Source: Amaricoccus sp. (GTDB lineage: Bacteria; Pseudomonadota; Alphaproteobacteria; Rhodobacterales; Rhodobacteraceae). From it: 34,674 bases of DNA. The stretch spans positions 1 through 34,674 of the forward strand of contig NZ_JAGOID010000022.1 in NCBI RefSeq assembly GCF_017995835.1, read 5' to 3'. A program made the translations under genes and the position numbers. The number at the start of each line of letters is the position of its first letter. The first letter of the stretch is position 1. The notes under the pieces are model-generated. The model made no database searches, was not told the origin of the DNA, and saw nothing but the letters and a program-made list of their open reading frames with translations. Below, piece after piece: positions 1 through 8,491 of the stretch.

Positions 1-118
1 CGCCAGGTTCAAGTCATCGATATCTGGTGGGGCTCCTGCCATGCCCGCATGGATTCAGAAATCCCTGCGCTTGTGGATCCCCTATCGACACAACCGCCCA
101 CCTTTTTGCCCCGGTTAC
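1..118 (-). repeat. 118-bp repeat, copy A (inverted relative to copy B at the right end)
   Basis: The reverse complement of this stretch is identical, base for base by eye, to 34550-34667. The match stops sharply at 118/119: beyond it, this copy runs into the dispersed repeat at 119-209 while the other abuts a broken transposase. It contains a short hairpin (GGATT-TCTG-AATCC on the minus strand, arms at about 51-64). No convincing protein is encoded. The inference is that this is the end of a multicopy mobile element that continues outside the window. The identity of that element is unknown. Confidence 0.85.
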
Positions 119-209
119 TGATAGATATGGTAACTACCTGAGTAAAAACGATAAAAGCGTCAAAGGCCAAAAAGCGCCCGCGAGTCGTTTCATGAGCCCG
201 CCGGTATGA
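119..209 (+). repeat. Dispersed AT-rich promoter-like repeat, copy 1
   Basis: This aligns, with a few substitutions and two small gaps, to 14675-14760 in the same orientation. Both share a TGATAGAT start, a GGTAACTA core, CGATAAAA, the block TCAAAGGCCAAAAAG, then GCGAGTCGTTTCAT and a final CCGGTATGA. It stands out from its GC-rich surroundings by its A/T runs. In copy 2 the block TCAAAGGCCAAAAAG follows an ATG; here the equivalent codon is GCG and a 2-bp insertion shifts the frame to an early stop, so this copy cannot encode the same start. The left edge is cut exactly where the 118-bp repeat begins. Function is unknown. Confidence 0.75.
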
Positions 210-525
210 CGCCCCTTGCGCAGGCGCGCCAGGACGCCGATATGTGGCCCACCTCCAGCCATCCCGGCTGTTGCGTTTGTTCTCTGCCGCAGCCTCGGGC
301 AGGAAGGCGTTTCCGGTGTCCGGCGCGTGACCAGAACGTGACACTCGGTAACCTTGCGGAATAAGTGTTTTGCCCTTTGCCCACGGCGTGGGCATAATCT
401 TCGTCAGCGGCCCTTGAAGGATGGTGGGCAGAACCGAAGTTTAAGGGACGGCGGGTAAGGCTCGAGGTCACTTGCCCGCGCCGGCGGTGGTTGCTGGCGG
501 GTTTCAGACCGGAAGGACGTGGATT
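210..525 (+). other. clpA upstream region without a gene
   Basis: No convincing protein or RNA gene is visible here on either strand. Open frames crossing it lack family resemblance and a ribosome binding site. The adaptor gene clpS, often found directly upstream of clpA, is not here. The stretch holds the promoter-like element at 370-398 and a leader of roughly 120 bases. The clpA ribosome binding site GGAAGGA lies at 511-517. Confidence 0.6.
370..398 (+). promoter_or_regulatory. Probable sigma-70-type promoter of clpA with palindromic spacer
   Basis: A -35-like TTGCCC (370-375) and a -10-like CATAAT (393-398) are separated by exactly 17 bases. The spacer contains a perfect palindrome, GCCCAC-GGC-GTGGGC (379-393), running into the first base of the -10. 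That position would suit a repressor or other dimeric regulator, but no regulator is identified. No heat-shock-type promoter was recognised. Confidence 0.5.
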
Positions 526-2853
526 ATGCCCTCTTTCTCGAGTACCTTAGAAGCCGCCATCCACAACGCGCTCGGGCATGCGAACCAGCGCAAGCACGAA
601 CTCGCGACGCTGGAGCATCTCCTGCTCGCCCTTCTCGACGAGCCCGAGGCCGCCAAGGTCATGCGTGCCTGCGGCGTCGACATCGAGAAGCTGCGAAAGA
701 ACATCGTGGCGTTCCTCGACGAGGAACTCGACGCGCTCATCTCCGACGTCGACGGCTCGGAGGCGGCGCCCACCACCGGGTTCCAGCGGGTGATCCAGCG
801 CGCCGCGATCCACGTCCAGAGTTCCGGCCGGTCGGAGGTGACCGGGGCGAACGTGCTCGTCGCTATCTTCGCCGAGCGCGAGAGCCACGCCGCCTACTTC
901 CTGCAGGAGCAGGACATGACCCGCTACGACGCGGTCAACTACATCAGCCACGGCGTCGCCAAGGATCCGTCCTACGGCGAGAACCGGCCGGTGAAGGGCG
1001 CGGAACCCGCGCCGGAGCAGAAGCAGCAGTCGACCGCCGCCGCCAAGGAAGGCGAGGAGACGGCGCTGCAGAAATACTGCGTCGACCTGAACGAGAAGGC
1101 CCGCAAGGGCCAGGTCGACCCGCTGATCGGCCGCGACCTCGAGGTCGAACGCTGCATCCAGGTCCTGTGCCGGCGGCGCAAGAACAACCCGCTCCTCGTC
1201 GGCGACCCGGGCGTCGGCAAGACCGCCATCGCCGAGGGGCTGGCGCGCAAGATCGTCGACGGCGAGACGCCGGGCGTGCTCGCCGACACCACCATCTTCG
1301 CGCTCGACATGGGCGCGCTCCTCGCCGGCACCCGCTATCGCGGCGACTTCGAGGAGCGGCTCAAGGCGGTGATGAAGGAGCTGGAGAACCACCCGAACGC
1401 GATCCTCTTCATCGACGAGATCCACACGGTGATCGGCGCGGGCGCGACGAGCGGAGGCGCGATGGACGCCTCGAACCTGCTGAAGCCGGCGCTCCAGTCG
1501 GGCACGCTGCGCTGCATGGGCTCGACCACCTACAAGGAGTATCGCCAGCACTTCGAGAAGGACCGCGCGCTGGCGCGGCGCTTCCAGAAGATCGACGTTA
1601 ACGAGCCCTCGGTCGAGGACGCCTTCAAGATCCTCAAGGGGCTGAAGCCCTATTTCGAGGACCATCACGACGTGCGCTACACCCAGGACGCCATCCGCTC
1701 GGCGGTGGACCTGAGCGCGCGCTACATCCACGACCGCAAGCTGCCCGACAAGGCGATCGACGTGATCGACGAGGCCGGCGCCGCGCAGCACCTGCTGCCC
1801 GAGAGCCGGCGGCGCAAGACCATCACCTCGAAGGAGATCGAGGCCGTCGTGGCCAAGATCGCCCGCATCCCGCCGAAGAGCGTTTCCAAGGACGACGCCG
1901 AGGTGCTGAAGGATCTCGACACCACGCTGAAGCGGGTGGTGTTCGGCCAGGACAAGGCGATCGAGGCCCTCGCCTCGGCGATCAAGCTGAGCCGGGCGGG
2001 CCTGCGCGAGCCGGAGAAACCGATCGGCAACTACCTGTTCACCGGCCCCACCGGCGTCGGCAAGACCGAGGTGGCGAAGCAGCTCGCCGACAAGCTCGGT
2101 GTGCATCTGCTGCGCTTCGACATGTCGGAATACATGGAAAAGCACACGGTCAGCCGGCTGATCGGCGCGCCTCCGGGCTATGTGGGCTTCGACCAGGGGG
2201 GCTTGCTCACCGACGGCGTCGACCAGCACCCGCATTGCGTGCTGCTCCTCGACGAGATGGAGAAGGCGCACCCGGACGTCTACAACATCCTTCTCCAGGT
2301 GATGGACCACGGCAAGCTGACCGACCACAACGGCCGGACCGTGGATTTCCGCAACGTCGTGCTGATCATGACCTCGAACGCCGGCGCCGCCGAGCAGGCC
2401 CGGGAAGCGATGGGCTTCGGACGGTCGCGGCGCGAGGGCGAGGATTCGGCCGCGGTCGAGCGGCTGTTCACGCCGGAGTTCCGCAACCGGCTCGACGCCG
2501 TCATCAGCTTCGCGCCGCTGCCGCGCGAGGTGATCCTTCAGGTGGTGGAGAAGTTCGTGCTCCAGCTCGAGGCGCAGCTCCTCGACCGCAACGTCCAGAT
2601 CGAGCTGACGCCGGAAGCGGCGGACTGGCTGGCGGAGAAGGGCTACGACGACAAGATGGGCGCGCGGCCGCTTGGCCGGGTGATCCAGGAGAACGTCAAG
2701 AAGCCGCTGGCCGAGGAACTGCTGTTCGGCAAGCTGACCAAGGGCGGTCTGGTGCGGGTGACGGTGGTCGACGGCGAACTGAAGCTCGCCATCGAATCCG
2801 CCGAGGCGCCGCGCATCACCTCCAAGCGCCCGCCGCTCCTGACCGCCGAGTGA
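526..2853 (+). CDS. clpA: ATP-dependent Clp protease ATP-binding subunit ClpA
   Basis: AAA+ unfoldase that hands substrates to the ClpP peptidase in the cytoplasm. The 775-residue product has the full ClpA layout. A Clp N-terminal repeat domain covers about residues 1-145 (N-terminus [19 protein letters not shown]). The first AAA module has Walker A GDPGVGKT at about 226-233 and Walker B LFIDEIH. The second has Walker A GPTGVGKT at about 507-514 and Walker [11 protein letters not shown], followed by the C-terminal small domain. The open frame extends upstream, but ATG at 526 gives the family N-terminus and sits 8 bases after GGAAGGA. The middle region typical of ClpB is absent. The usual upstream partner clpS is missing. 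A strong terminator follows, so clpA is probably transcribed alone. Confidence 0.97.
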   Translation: MPSFSSTLEAAIHNALGHANQRKHELATLEHLLLALLDEPEAAKVMRACGVDIEKLRKNIVAFLDEELDALISDVDGSEAAPTTGFQRVIQRAAIHVQSSGRSEVTGANVLVAIFAERESHAAYFLQEQDMTRYDAVNYISHGVAKDPSYGENRPVKGAEPAPEQKQQSTAAAKEGEETALQKYCVDLNEKARKGQVDPLIGRDLEVERCIQVLCRRRKNNPLLVGDPGVGKTAIAEGLARKIVDGETPGVLADTTIFALDMGALLAGTRYRGDFEERLKAVMKELENHPNAILFIDEIHTVIGAGATSGGAMDASNLLKPALQSGTLRCMGSTTYKEYRQHFEKDRALARRFQKIDVNEPSVEDAFKILKGLKPYFEDHHDVRYTQDAIRSAVDLSARYIHDRKLPDKAIDVIDEAGAAQHLLPESRRRKTITSKEIEAVVAKIARIPPKSVSKDDAEVLKDLDTTLKRVVFGQDKAIEALASAIKLSRAGLREPEKPIGNYLFTGPTGVGKTEVAKQLADKLGVHLLRFDMSEYMEKHTVSRLIGAPPGYVGFDQGGLLTDGVDQHPHCVLLLDEMEKAHPDVYNILLQVMDHGKLTDHNGRTVDFRNVVLIMTSNAGAAEQAREAMGFGRSRREGEDSAAVERLFTPEFRNRLDAVISFAPLPREVILQVVEKFVLQLEAQLLDRNVQIELTPEAADWLAEKGYDDKMGARPLGRVIQENVKKPLAEELLFGKLTKGGLVRVTVVDGELKLAIESAEAPRITSKRPPLLTAE

Positions 2854-2867
2854 CGGCGGCGACCGCA

Positions 2868-2904
2868 GCAAAGGGGCCCGGGCGGCGACGCCCGGGCCTT
2901 TTGC
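2868..2904 (+). terminator. Rho-independent terminator after clpA
   Basis: A 10-bp perfect stem, GGCCCGGGCG / CGCCCGGGCC (875-884 and 889-898 of this kilobase block, i.e. 2875-2884 and 2889-2898), with a GCGA loop is followed by TTTT. A short AAA/TTT extension flanks the stem. This is the strongest hairpin-plus-T-tract in the left part of the window and fits termination 15-45 bases after the clpA stop. Confidence 0.85.
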
Positions 2905-2935
2905 TTTGGAGGGGCGTCCGGGGTATGCTGCCGCG

Positions 2936-3502
2936 ATGAACGAGATGGCCCGGCGGGAGCGGCCCGCGACCTATCAGGACGTGCTCGATGCCCCGCCGAC
3001 GATGGTGGCGGAGATCGCCAGTGGCCGGCTGCACCTGCATCCGCGGCCCTCGGCCCGGCATTCGCTCGCGGCGGTCGGGTTGGCGGGCCGGCTCGACGAT
3101 CCGTTCCGGTTCGGACGTGGCGGACCGGGCGGGTGGTGGCTGCTGATCGAGCCGGAGTTGCATCTCGGCGAGGACGTACTCGTCCCCGACCTGTGCGGCT
3201 GGCGGCGGGAGCGGATGCCGGAGTTTCCCGACACGGCGGCGATCGACCTCGCGCCGGACTGGATCTGCGAGATCCTGAGCCCACGGACGCGCCGTTTCGA
3301 TACGACGGAGAAGCGGGCAATCTACGGGGCGAGCGGGGTCGCTTGGCTGTGGCACCTCGACCCCGAGGCGCGCACGCTGGAAGTCTTCGAGAACCGCGCC
3401 GGGGCGTGGACCCTGGCCGCCACCCCGGCGGACGACGACGAGGTGCGCTGTCCGCCGTTCGAGGCCATCGCGTTTCCGCTCTCGGCGTTGTGGGCGGAGT
3501 GA
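2936..3502 (+). CDS. Uma2-family (DUF820) putative endonuclease-like protein
   Basis: A 188-residue protein with the Uma2/DUF820 pattern, a restriction-endonuclease-like PD-(D/E)XK fold of unproven role. It has an N-terminal YQDVLDAP segment, then LIEPELHLGEDVLVPDLCGW (the VPD aspartate), PDWICEILSPRTRRFD (the core glutamate) and a downstream KRAIYGASGVAWLWHLD. These are the usual family landmarks, so the predicted active site looks intact. Start: ATG 2936 gives MNEMARRERP, and ATG 2945 is equally possible; an upstream TTG would place the start inside the clpA terminator. Such proteins are abundant in cyanobacteria and patchy elsewhere, often solitary, as here. It converges on dxs with about 50 bases between stops. 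Biological function is unknown. Confidence 0.8.
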   Translation: MNEMARRERPATYQDVLDAPPTMVAEIASGRLHLHPRPSARHSLAAVGLAGRLDDPFRFGRGGPGGWWLLIEPELHLGEDVLVPDLCGWRRERMPEFPDTAAIDLAPDWICEILSPRTRRFDTTEKRAIYGASGVAWLWHLDPEARTLEVFENRAGAWTLAATPADDDEVRCPPFEAIAFPLSALWAE

Positions 3503-3552
3503 GCCGGCCCGGCGAGTAGCCCTGCCTGGCGGAGCGAGGCGCTTCGCGGGGC

Positions 3553-5478
3553 TCAGGCCCGCCGCGCCCCCACTTGCGCCACCCCCAGCACCCCCAGCAC
3601 CTTCGCCTCGACGTGCTCGGCATTCATCGCGGCGCTCGCGTACATCTTCGCCGGGCTGTCGTGGTCGATGAAGGTGTCGGGCAGGACCATCGAGCGGAAC
3701 TTCAGGCCCCGGTCGAAGACGCCCGCCTCCGCCAGCAACTGCGCGACATGGCTGCCGAAGCCGCCGATGGCGCCCTCCTCGATGGTGATCAGCGCCTCGT
3801 GCCCGCGGGCGAGGCGCAGGATCAGGTCGCGGTCGAGGGGCTTCGCGAAGCGGGCGTCCGCCACCGTCGGCGCCAGCCCCCGGGCCGCAAGCGACTCGGC
3901 TGCCTTGAGCACCTCGGCGAGGCGGGCGCCGAAGGAGAGGATCGCCACCCGCGACCCCTCGCGCACCACCCGGCCGCGCCCGATCTCGAAGGGGCGGCCG
4001 CGCTCGGGCATCTCGACGCCGACGCCGTCGCCGCGGGGGAAGCGGAAGGCCGAGGGGCGGTCGTCGATGGCGGCGGCGGTCGCGACCATGTGGACGAGCT
4101 CCGCCTCGTCGGCGGCGGCCATGACCACGAAACCGGGCAGGTTGGCGAGGAAGGCGACGTCGAAGGCGCCGGCATGGGTCGGGCCGTCGGCGCCGACGAG
4201 CCCGGCCCGGTCGATGGCGAAGCGCACCGGCAGGCGCTGGATGGCGACGTCGTGCACCACCTGGTCGTAGCCGCGCTGGAGGAACGTCGAGTAGATCGTG
4301 CAAAAGGGCTTCATCCCCGCCGCGGCGAGCCCGGCGCAGAAGGTCACGCCGTGCTGCTCCGCGATCCCGACGTCGAAACAGCGGCGCGGGAAGCGTTCCG
4401 CGAAGAGGTTGAGCCCGGTGCCGTCCGGCATGGCCGCCGTCACGGCGACGATGCGGTCGTCGACCTCCGCCTCGCGGATCAGCGATTGCGCGAACACCTT
4501 GGTGTAGGACGGCGCGTTGGAGGGCGCCTTGACCTGGGCGCCGCTCGCCACGTCGAACTTCGCCACGCCGTGATACTTGTCCGCCGAGCGCTCGGCGGGG
4601 GCGTAACCCTTGCCCTTCCTCGTCAGCGCGTGGATCAGCACCGGCCCGTCGGCGCGGGCCCTGACCGTGCGCAGCGTCTGGAGGAGCTGGTCCATGTCGT
4701 GGCCGTCGACCGGGCCGACATAGGAGAAGCCGAGCTCCTCGAAGAGAGTGCCGCCGACGGTCGCGTGCTTGACCATGTCGCGGGCGCGCTTGGCACCTTC
4801 CTGCAAGGGCGGCGGCAGCAGGCGGACGGCGCCCTTCGCCACCGAATAGAGGTCCTGGAACGGCTCTCCGGTATAGAGCCGGGCGAGGTAGGAGGCCATG
4901 GCCCCGACGGGCGGCGCGATCGACATCTCGTTGTCGTTGAGGATGACGAAGAGCCGCTTCTTCAGGTGGCCGGCGTTGTTCATCGCCTCGTAGGCCATGC
5001 CGGCCGACATGGAGCCGTCGCCGATCACCGCGATCACGTCGCCCACGTCCCTTGCGCCGAGGTCGCGGGCCACCGCGAAGCCGAGGCCGGCCGAGATCGA
5101 GGTCGAGGAATGCGCGGCGCCGAACGGGTCATAGGGGCTCTCGGCGCGCCTGGTAAACCCCGACAGTCCGCCACCGGCGCGGAGCGTGCGGATGCGGTCG
5201 CGCCGGCCAGTCAGGATCTTGTGCGGATAGCACTGGTGGCCGACGTCCCAGATCAGCTTGTCGGTCGGCGTGTTGAAGACGGCGTGGATGGCGACCGTCA
5301 GCTCGACGACGCCGAGCCCGGCGCCGAGATGGCCGCCGGTGACCGAGACGGCCGAGATCGTCTCGGCGCGCAGCTCGTCGGCGAGGCTGCGCAACTCCGC
5401 GTTCGTCAGGCCGTGCAGGTCGGCGGGCAGGCGGACGCGATCGAGAAGCGGCGTCCTTGGTCGTGGGTCGCTGGTCAT
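3553..5478 (-). CDS. dxs: 1-deoxy-D-xylulose-5-phosphate synthase
   Basis: Condenses pyruvate with glyceraldehyde-3-phosphate, the first step of the MEP isoprenoid pathway, using thiamine diphosphate. The 641-residue product is normal family length. Conserved GGHLGAGLG (His50) and GHQCYPHK (His81) are followed by the cofactor motif [16 protein letters not shown] at about 153-168. The catalytic-Glu segment [16 protein letters not shown] and a C-terminal transketolase domain complete it. ATG 5478 follows GAAGGAAG. It is the last gene of a minus-strand run HDAC-xseB-ispA-dxs and lies 18 bases after ispA. Dxs and IspA act at the entry and chain-elongation ends of isoprenoid synthesis, which explains the pairing. 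Confidence 0.97.
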   Translation of the reverse strand: MTSDPRPRTPLLDRVRLPADLHGLTNAELRSLADELRAETISAVSVTGGHLGAGLGVVELTVAIHAVFNTPTDKLIWDVGHQCYPHKILTGRRDRIRTLRAGGGLSGFTRRAESPYDPFGAAHSSTSISAGLGFAVARDLGARDVGDVIAVIGDGSMSAGMAYEAMNNAGHLKKRLFVILNDNEMSIAPPVGAMASYLARLYTGEPFQDLYSVAKGAVRLLPPPLQEGAKRARDMVKHATVGGTLFEELGFSYVGPVDGHDMDQLLQTLRTVRARADGPVLIHALTRKGKGYAPAERSADKYHGVAKFDVASGAQVKAPSNAPSYTKVFAQSLIREAEVDDRIVAVTAAMPDGTGLNLFAERFPRRCFDVGIAEQHGVTFCAGLAAAGMKPFCTIYSTFLQRGYDQVVHDVAIQRLPVRFAIDRAGLVGADGPTHAGAFDVAFLANLPGFVVMAAADEAELVHMVATAAAIDDRPSAFRFPRGDGVGVEMPERGRPFEIGRGRVVREGSRVAILSFGARLAEVLKAAESLAARGLAPTVADARFAKPLDRDLILRLARGHEALITIEEGAIGGFGSHVAQLLAEAGVFDRGLKFRSMVLPDTFIDHDSPAKMYASAAMNAEHVEAKVLGVLGVAQVGARRA

Positions 5479-5496
5479 CGTGGCTTCCTTCGCGCC

Positions 5497-6387
5497 TCAG
5501 GCCGGGCGCTCGACGGCGAAGGCGGCGGCATGGCGCAGGGTGTCGGCGGCCGAGCCATAGGCAGCGAGAGCATCGCACGCGCTGGCGGCGAGGTCACGCG
5601 CCTTGCGCCGCGCGCCCTCGAGCCCGAGCAGGCCGACGAAGGTCGCCTTGCCGGCGGCCGCGTCCTTGCCGACGCGCTTGCCGGCGGTCTCGGGATCGCC
5701 CTCGACGTCGATGATGTCGTCGCGGACCTGGAAGGCGAGGCCGAGATCCGCGGCGTAGCGGCGCAGCGGCTCCGGGTCGGAGCGGCCGAGGATAGCGCCG
5801 GATTCGGCGGCCCAGACGATCAGCGCGCCGGTCTTGAGCGCCTGGAGCCCGGTGACGGCGCCGAGGTCGAGCGGCTCGGCGGCACGCTCGGCGGCGAGGT
5901 CGAGCGACTGGCCGCCGACCATGCCGACGGCCCCGGCCGCCTGGGCGAGGCGGTGGATCAGTCGGACCTGCAACCGCGGGTCGATCCCGCCCTGCGCCGC
6001 GGCGAGGATTTCGAAGGCGAGCGACTGCAATGCGTCGCCGGCGAGAACCGCGGTCGCCTCGTCCCACTTCACGTGGACGGTCGGCTGCCCGCGCCGGGTG
6101 TCGTCGTCGTCCATGCAGGGCATGTCGTCATGGACGAGGCTGTAGGCGTGCAGGCATTCCACCGCCGCCGCGGCGCGCAGCGCCTGCGCGCCCGGCGCAC
6201 GGAACAGCGCGGCGCTCTCGATGGCGAGGAAGGCGCGCAGCCGCTTGCCGCCGCCAAGCGTGGCGTGGCGCATCGCCTCGGCGAGCGGGGTCTCGGGCGG
6301 GGGCAGAAGGGCGGCGAGAACCGCTTCCGTGGCGGCTGCGTGCGCGCGCAGGCGCTCCGTGAACCGGGCGAGCAGGGCGTCGTCCAC
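5497..6387 (-). CDS. ispA: Polyprenyl (farnesyl/geranyl) diphosphate synthase
   Basis: Short-chain trans-prenyl diphosphate synthase that builds farnesyl diphosphate from IPP and DMAPP, feeding quinones, hopanoids, carotenoids and the heme farnesyl group made by CtaB. The first aspartate-rich motif is [11 protein letters not shown] (about 86-96) and the second is DDIIDVEGD (about 223-231). LGGGKRLRA near residue 45 binds diphosphate. The frame is open upstream, but GTG 6387 gives 296 residues, the usual length, and begins 5 bases after the xseB stop, so GTG is preferred although its ribosome binding site is weak. The position between xseB and dxs is the standard arrangement. Whether the product is C15 or longer cannot be fixed by eye. 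Confidence 0.93.
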   Translation of the reverse strand: MDDALLARFTERLRAHAAATEAVLAALLPPPETPLAEAMRHATLGGGKRLRAFLAIESAALFRAPGAQALRAAAAVECLHAYSLVHDDMPCMDDDDTRRGQPTVHVKWDEATAVLAGDALQSLAFEILAAAQGGIDPRLQVRLIHRLAQAAGAVGMVGGQSLDLAAERAAEPLDLGAVTGLQALKTGALIVWAAESGAILGRSDPEPLRRYAADLGLAFQVRDDIIDVEGDPETAGKRVGKDAAAGKATFVGLLGLEGARRKARDLAASACDALAAYGSAADTLRHAAAFAVERPA

Positions 6388-6392
6388 GGGAC

Positions 6393-6638
6393 TCAGGCCG
6401 GGTCGAGCGGCTTCGCGCCGGTGACGGCGCCATCCGGGCCGGCGACGATCTGCGCCACCCGGGCCTCGGCGGCCTTGAGCTTCGCCTCGCACAGGCTGCG
6501 CAACTCGGCCCCGCGGGCGTAGAGCGCGATCGATTCCTCGAGCGGCGCAGAGCCGGCTTCGAGACGGTGGACCACGGCCTCAAGCTCGGCCAGCGCCGCC
6601 TCGAAGCTCATCTCGGCGACCGGGATCTCGTCAGCCAT
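6393..6638 (-). CDS. xseB: Exodeoxyribonuclease VII small subunit
   Basis: Small subunit of the ATP-independent single-strand exonuclease VII, acting with XseA (not in this window). The 81-residue protein shows the family helix-turn-helix hairpin: MSFEAALAELEAVVHRLEAG, then PLEESIALYARGAEL, then a third helix LCEAKLKAAEARV. Its ATG lies inside the end of the upstream deacetylase gene (8-base overlap), suggesting translational coupling. ispA follows directly. Confidence 0.93.
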   Translation of the reverse strand: MADEIPVAEMSFEAALAELEAVVHRLEAGSAPLEESIALYARGAELRSLCEAKLKAAEARVAQIVAGPDGAVTGAKPLDPA

Positions 6639-7569
6639 GCCCGTACTCCATCAGCACGCGCACATGCGCCGCGACCGAGTTCGCCAGCGACCCGAGGTCG
6701 TAGCCGCCTTCGAGCGTCGAGACGATCCGCCCGCCGCAGCAGGTGTCGGCGAGGTCGCAAAGCTGCGCCGTAGCCCAGGCGAAGTCGGCCTCGGTCAGAT
6801 TCAGGTTCGCCATTGGGTCGCGGGCGTGCGCATCGAAACCCGCGGAGACAAGGATCATCTCCGGCGCATGGGCCTCGATCGCCGGCAGCACGCGGCCGAG
6901 GAAACCGGCGCGGAAGGCCGGGCCGCCCGCGCCGGGCGGCAGCGGCACGTTGACGATCTGCCCGTGCGCGCCGACCTCCTCGGCCGCGCCGGAACCCGGA
7001 TAGAGCGGCATCTGCTGGGTCGAGCAGAACAGGATGCGCGCATCCTCCCACACGAGGTCCTGGGTGCCGTTGCCGTGGTGCACGTCGAAGTCGACGATCG
7101 CCACGCGCTCGAGCCCGTGCGCCTCGAGCGCATGACGCGCCCCGACGACGACGTTGCCGAAGAAGCAGAAGCCCATGGCCGTCGCCGTCTCGGCGTGGTG
7201 CCCGGGCGGGCGCACGGCGCAGAAGGCGTTGTCGACCTCGCGCCCCACCACCATGTCGACCGCCGCCACCACCGCGCCGGCCGCCCGGCGGGCGGCCGTG
7301 AGCGAGGCCGGGCCCATGTAGGTGTCGGCGTCGAGCTCGACCCAGCCGGCGTTCGGCATCCGCGCCGTCAGCTGCGCCAGGTGCCGCTTCGGATGCGCCC
7401 GCAGCAGCTGCTCGTCGTCGGCGAGCGGCGCGTCGACGCGCACGAGATAGGCGAATTCCTCCGCCTCCAGCGCGGCTTGGATGGCTTTCAGACGCTCGAC
7501 CCGCTCGGGGTGCCCGGGCGGGTTGACGTGAAGCAGGCAGTCGGGATGCGAGATAAGCGCCGTGGTCAT
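6631..7569 (-). CDS. Histone deacetylase-family (class II / AcuC-ApaH-like) amidohydrolase
   Basis: Zn-dependent deacetylase of the arginase/HDAC superfamily; substrates in bacteria include acetylpolyamines and acetyl-lysine proteins, and which applies here is unknown. The 312-residue product has HPDCLLHVNPPGHPERVERL at the N-terminus and the active-site histidine pair in RPPGHHAE (about 120-127). The metal ligands are in IVDFDVHHGNGTQD (Asp162, His164) and SAGFDAH (Asp246), and a C-terminal LEGGYDL carries the catalytic Tyr. All metal ligands are present. ATG 7569 is chosen because it starts the conserved fold; a longer frame begins at 7605. It heads the operon with xseB, ispA and dxs, an arrangement common in Rhodobacterales but functionally unexplained. 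Confidence 0.92.
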   Translation of the reverse strand: MTTALISHPDCLLHVNPPGHPERVERLKAIQAALEAEEFAYLVRVDAPLADDEQLLRAHPKRHLAQLTARMPNAGWVELDADTYMGPASLTAARRAAGAVVAAVDMVVGREVDNAFCAVRPPGHHAETATAMGFCFFGNVVVGARHALEAHGLERVAIVDFDVHHGNGTQDLVWEDARILFCSTQQMPLYPGSGAAEEVGAHGQIVNVPLPPGAGGPAFRAGFLGRVLPAIEAHAPEMILVSAGFDAHARDPMANLNLTEADFAWATAQLCDLADTCCGGRIVSTLEGGYDLGSLANSVAAHVRVLMEYGHG

Positions 7570-7695
7570 CCGCGCGACGTTATTCCGCCCGACCGGCAGG
7601 TTCAAACGCTATTCGCCGTGCGTCGGCGGACTCGCGCGGACGATCGCGGCGCGCTAGGCTCCGGTCTCTGGACGTGCCGGGAGGACATGCGGGAT

Positions 7696-8238
7696 ATGGG
7701 GAAAGCACTGATCCGGCATTTCCGGGAGATGGCGCGCAACAACGCCTGGGCGAACGACCGGCTGCTCTCGGCCTGCTGCGTGCTGAGTTCAGTCGACTTC
7801 GCCGCCACGCGCACGAGCTTCTTTCCCTCGATCCGCGAGACGCTGAATCACAACCTGCTCGTCGATCTCTACTATCTCGACGCGCTGGAGCAGGGGGGCG
7901 CGGGCCGCGCGATCTGGCAGAACCGGCGCGACCTCGGCACGGCGCGAGGGCTCCGGACGGCGCAGGCCCGCGCCGACCGGAGGCTGATCGCCTTCTGCGA
8001 CGCGCTGGAGCCGGAGCGGCTGGCGGTCCGGGTGGACGTCGACCGCGGCCATCCGGTTCCCGAGCGGATCGACGCGCTTCTCGCCCACCTCTTCCAGCAC
8101 CAGATCCACCATCGCGGCCAGGCCCACGCCATGCTGGCGGGGACCGCGGCAAGGCCGCCCCAGCTCGACGAGTTCTTCCTCGACTACGACCGCGATCCCG
8201 GCGCACTCGCGCTCGGCCTCTGGCCGGTCCCGGAATAA
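7696..8238 (+). CDS. DinB-family protein
   Basis: A 180-residue four-helix-bundle DinB/YfiT-like protein. These typically bind a divalent metal through three histidines; some are thiol-dependent transferases, and most bacterial members are uncharacterised. Visible landmarks are FREMARNNAWANDRL at the N-terminus (the DinB M-x-x-Y/N-N-x-W pattern), NHNLLVDLYYLDAL carrying the first His, and HLFQHQIHHRGQAHAML carrying the other two. Start: ATG 7696 lies about 10 bases after GGGAGGA. ATG 7687 is in frame but only one base from that site and so is less likely. It is divergent from the deacetylase gene (126 bases). Confidence 0.87.
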   Translation: MGKALIRHFREMARNNAWANDRLLSACCVLSSVDFAATRTSFFPSIRETLNHNLLVDLYYLDALEQGGAGRAIWQNRRDLGTARGLRTAQARADRRLIAFCDALEPERLAVRVDVDRGHPVPERIDALLAHLFQHQIHHRGQAHAMLAGTAARPPQLDEFFLDYDRDPGALALGLWPVPE

Positions 8239-8302
8239 GCCCGCTGGCGGGCCGGGACGCGGGAGGCTAATCAGGCGGGACGCGTCGGACAGGAGGCAGG
8301 TC

Positions 8303-8491
8303 ATGCGCATCGAGGTCGTCGGCGTCGGCGGGTTCATCCTGTTCGCGCTCAGCATCTGGGCGATCGTCTCGATCGTCGGCTCCCGGGCCGGGACCGGCGC
8401 GAAGGTGATCTGGGTGCTCGCCATCCTGTTCCTGCCGTTCCTCGGCTTCATCGCCTGGCTCCTGTTCGGGCCGCGCGCGGCACGTCACTGA
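8303..8491 (+). CDS. Small membrane protein, PLDc N-terminal-like
   Basis: A 62-residue protein with two predicted membrane helices (about 5-25 and 33-56) separated by a short GSRAGTGAK loop and ending in LLFGPRAARH. The pattern 'F..IWAI.SI......KVIWVLAILFLPFLGFIAWLLFG' broken across these helices resembles the phospholipase-D nuclease N-terminal domain (PLDc_N), usually a membrane anchor found alone in small proteins. A clear AGGAGG lies 6 bases before the ATG. Its stop overlaps the start of the next gene by one base (TGATG), implying co-translation with the aminopeptidase. Function unknown. Confidence 0.75.
   Translation: MRIEVVGVGGFILFALSIWAIVSIVGSRAGTGAKVIWVLAILFLPFLGFIAWLLFGPRAARH

Noticed and set aside
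27-209. Small plus-strand frame across the 118-bp and dispersed repeats
   Set aside because: It spans the junction of two unrelated repeats, lacks a ribosome binding site and has no recognisable domain.
547-2871. Long open frame antisense to clpA
   Set aside because: It shadows a highly conserved gene in GC-rich DNA; its translation is low-complexity Arg/Leu/Asp-rich with no family pattern and no ribosome binding site.
8240-8253. GCCCGC-TG-GCGGGC hairpin after the DinB gene
   Set aside because: A two-base loop is too tight for a stable hairpin and there is no T-tract; the next gene follows on the same strand.
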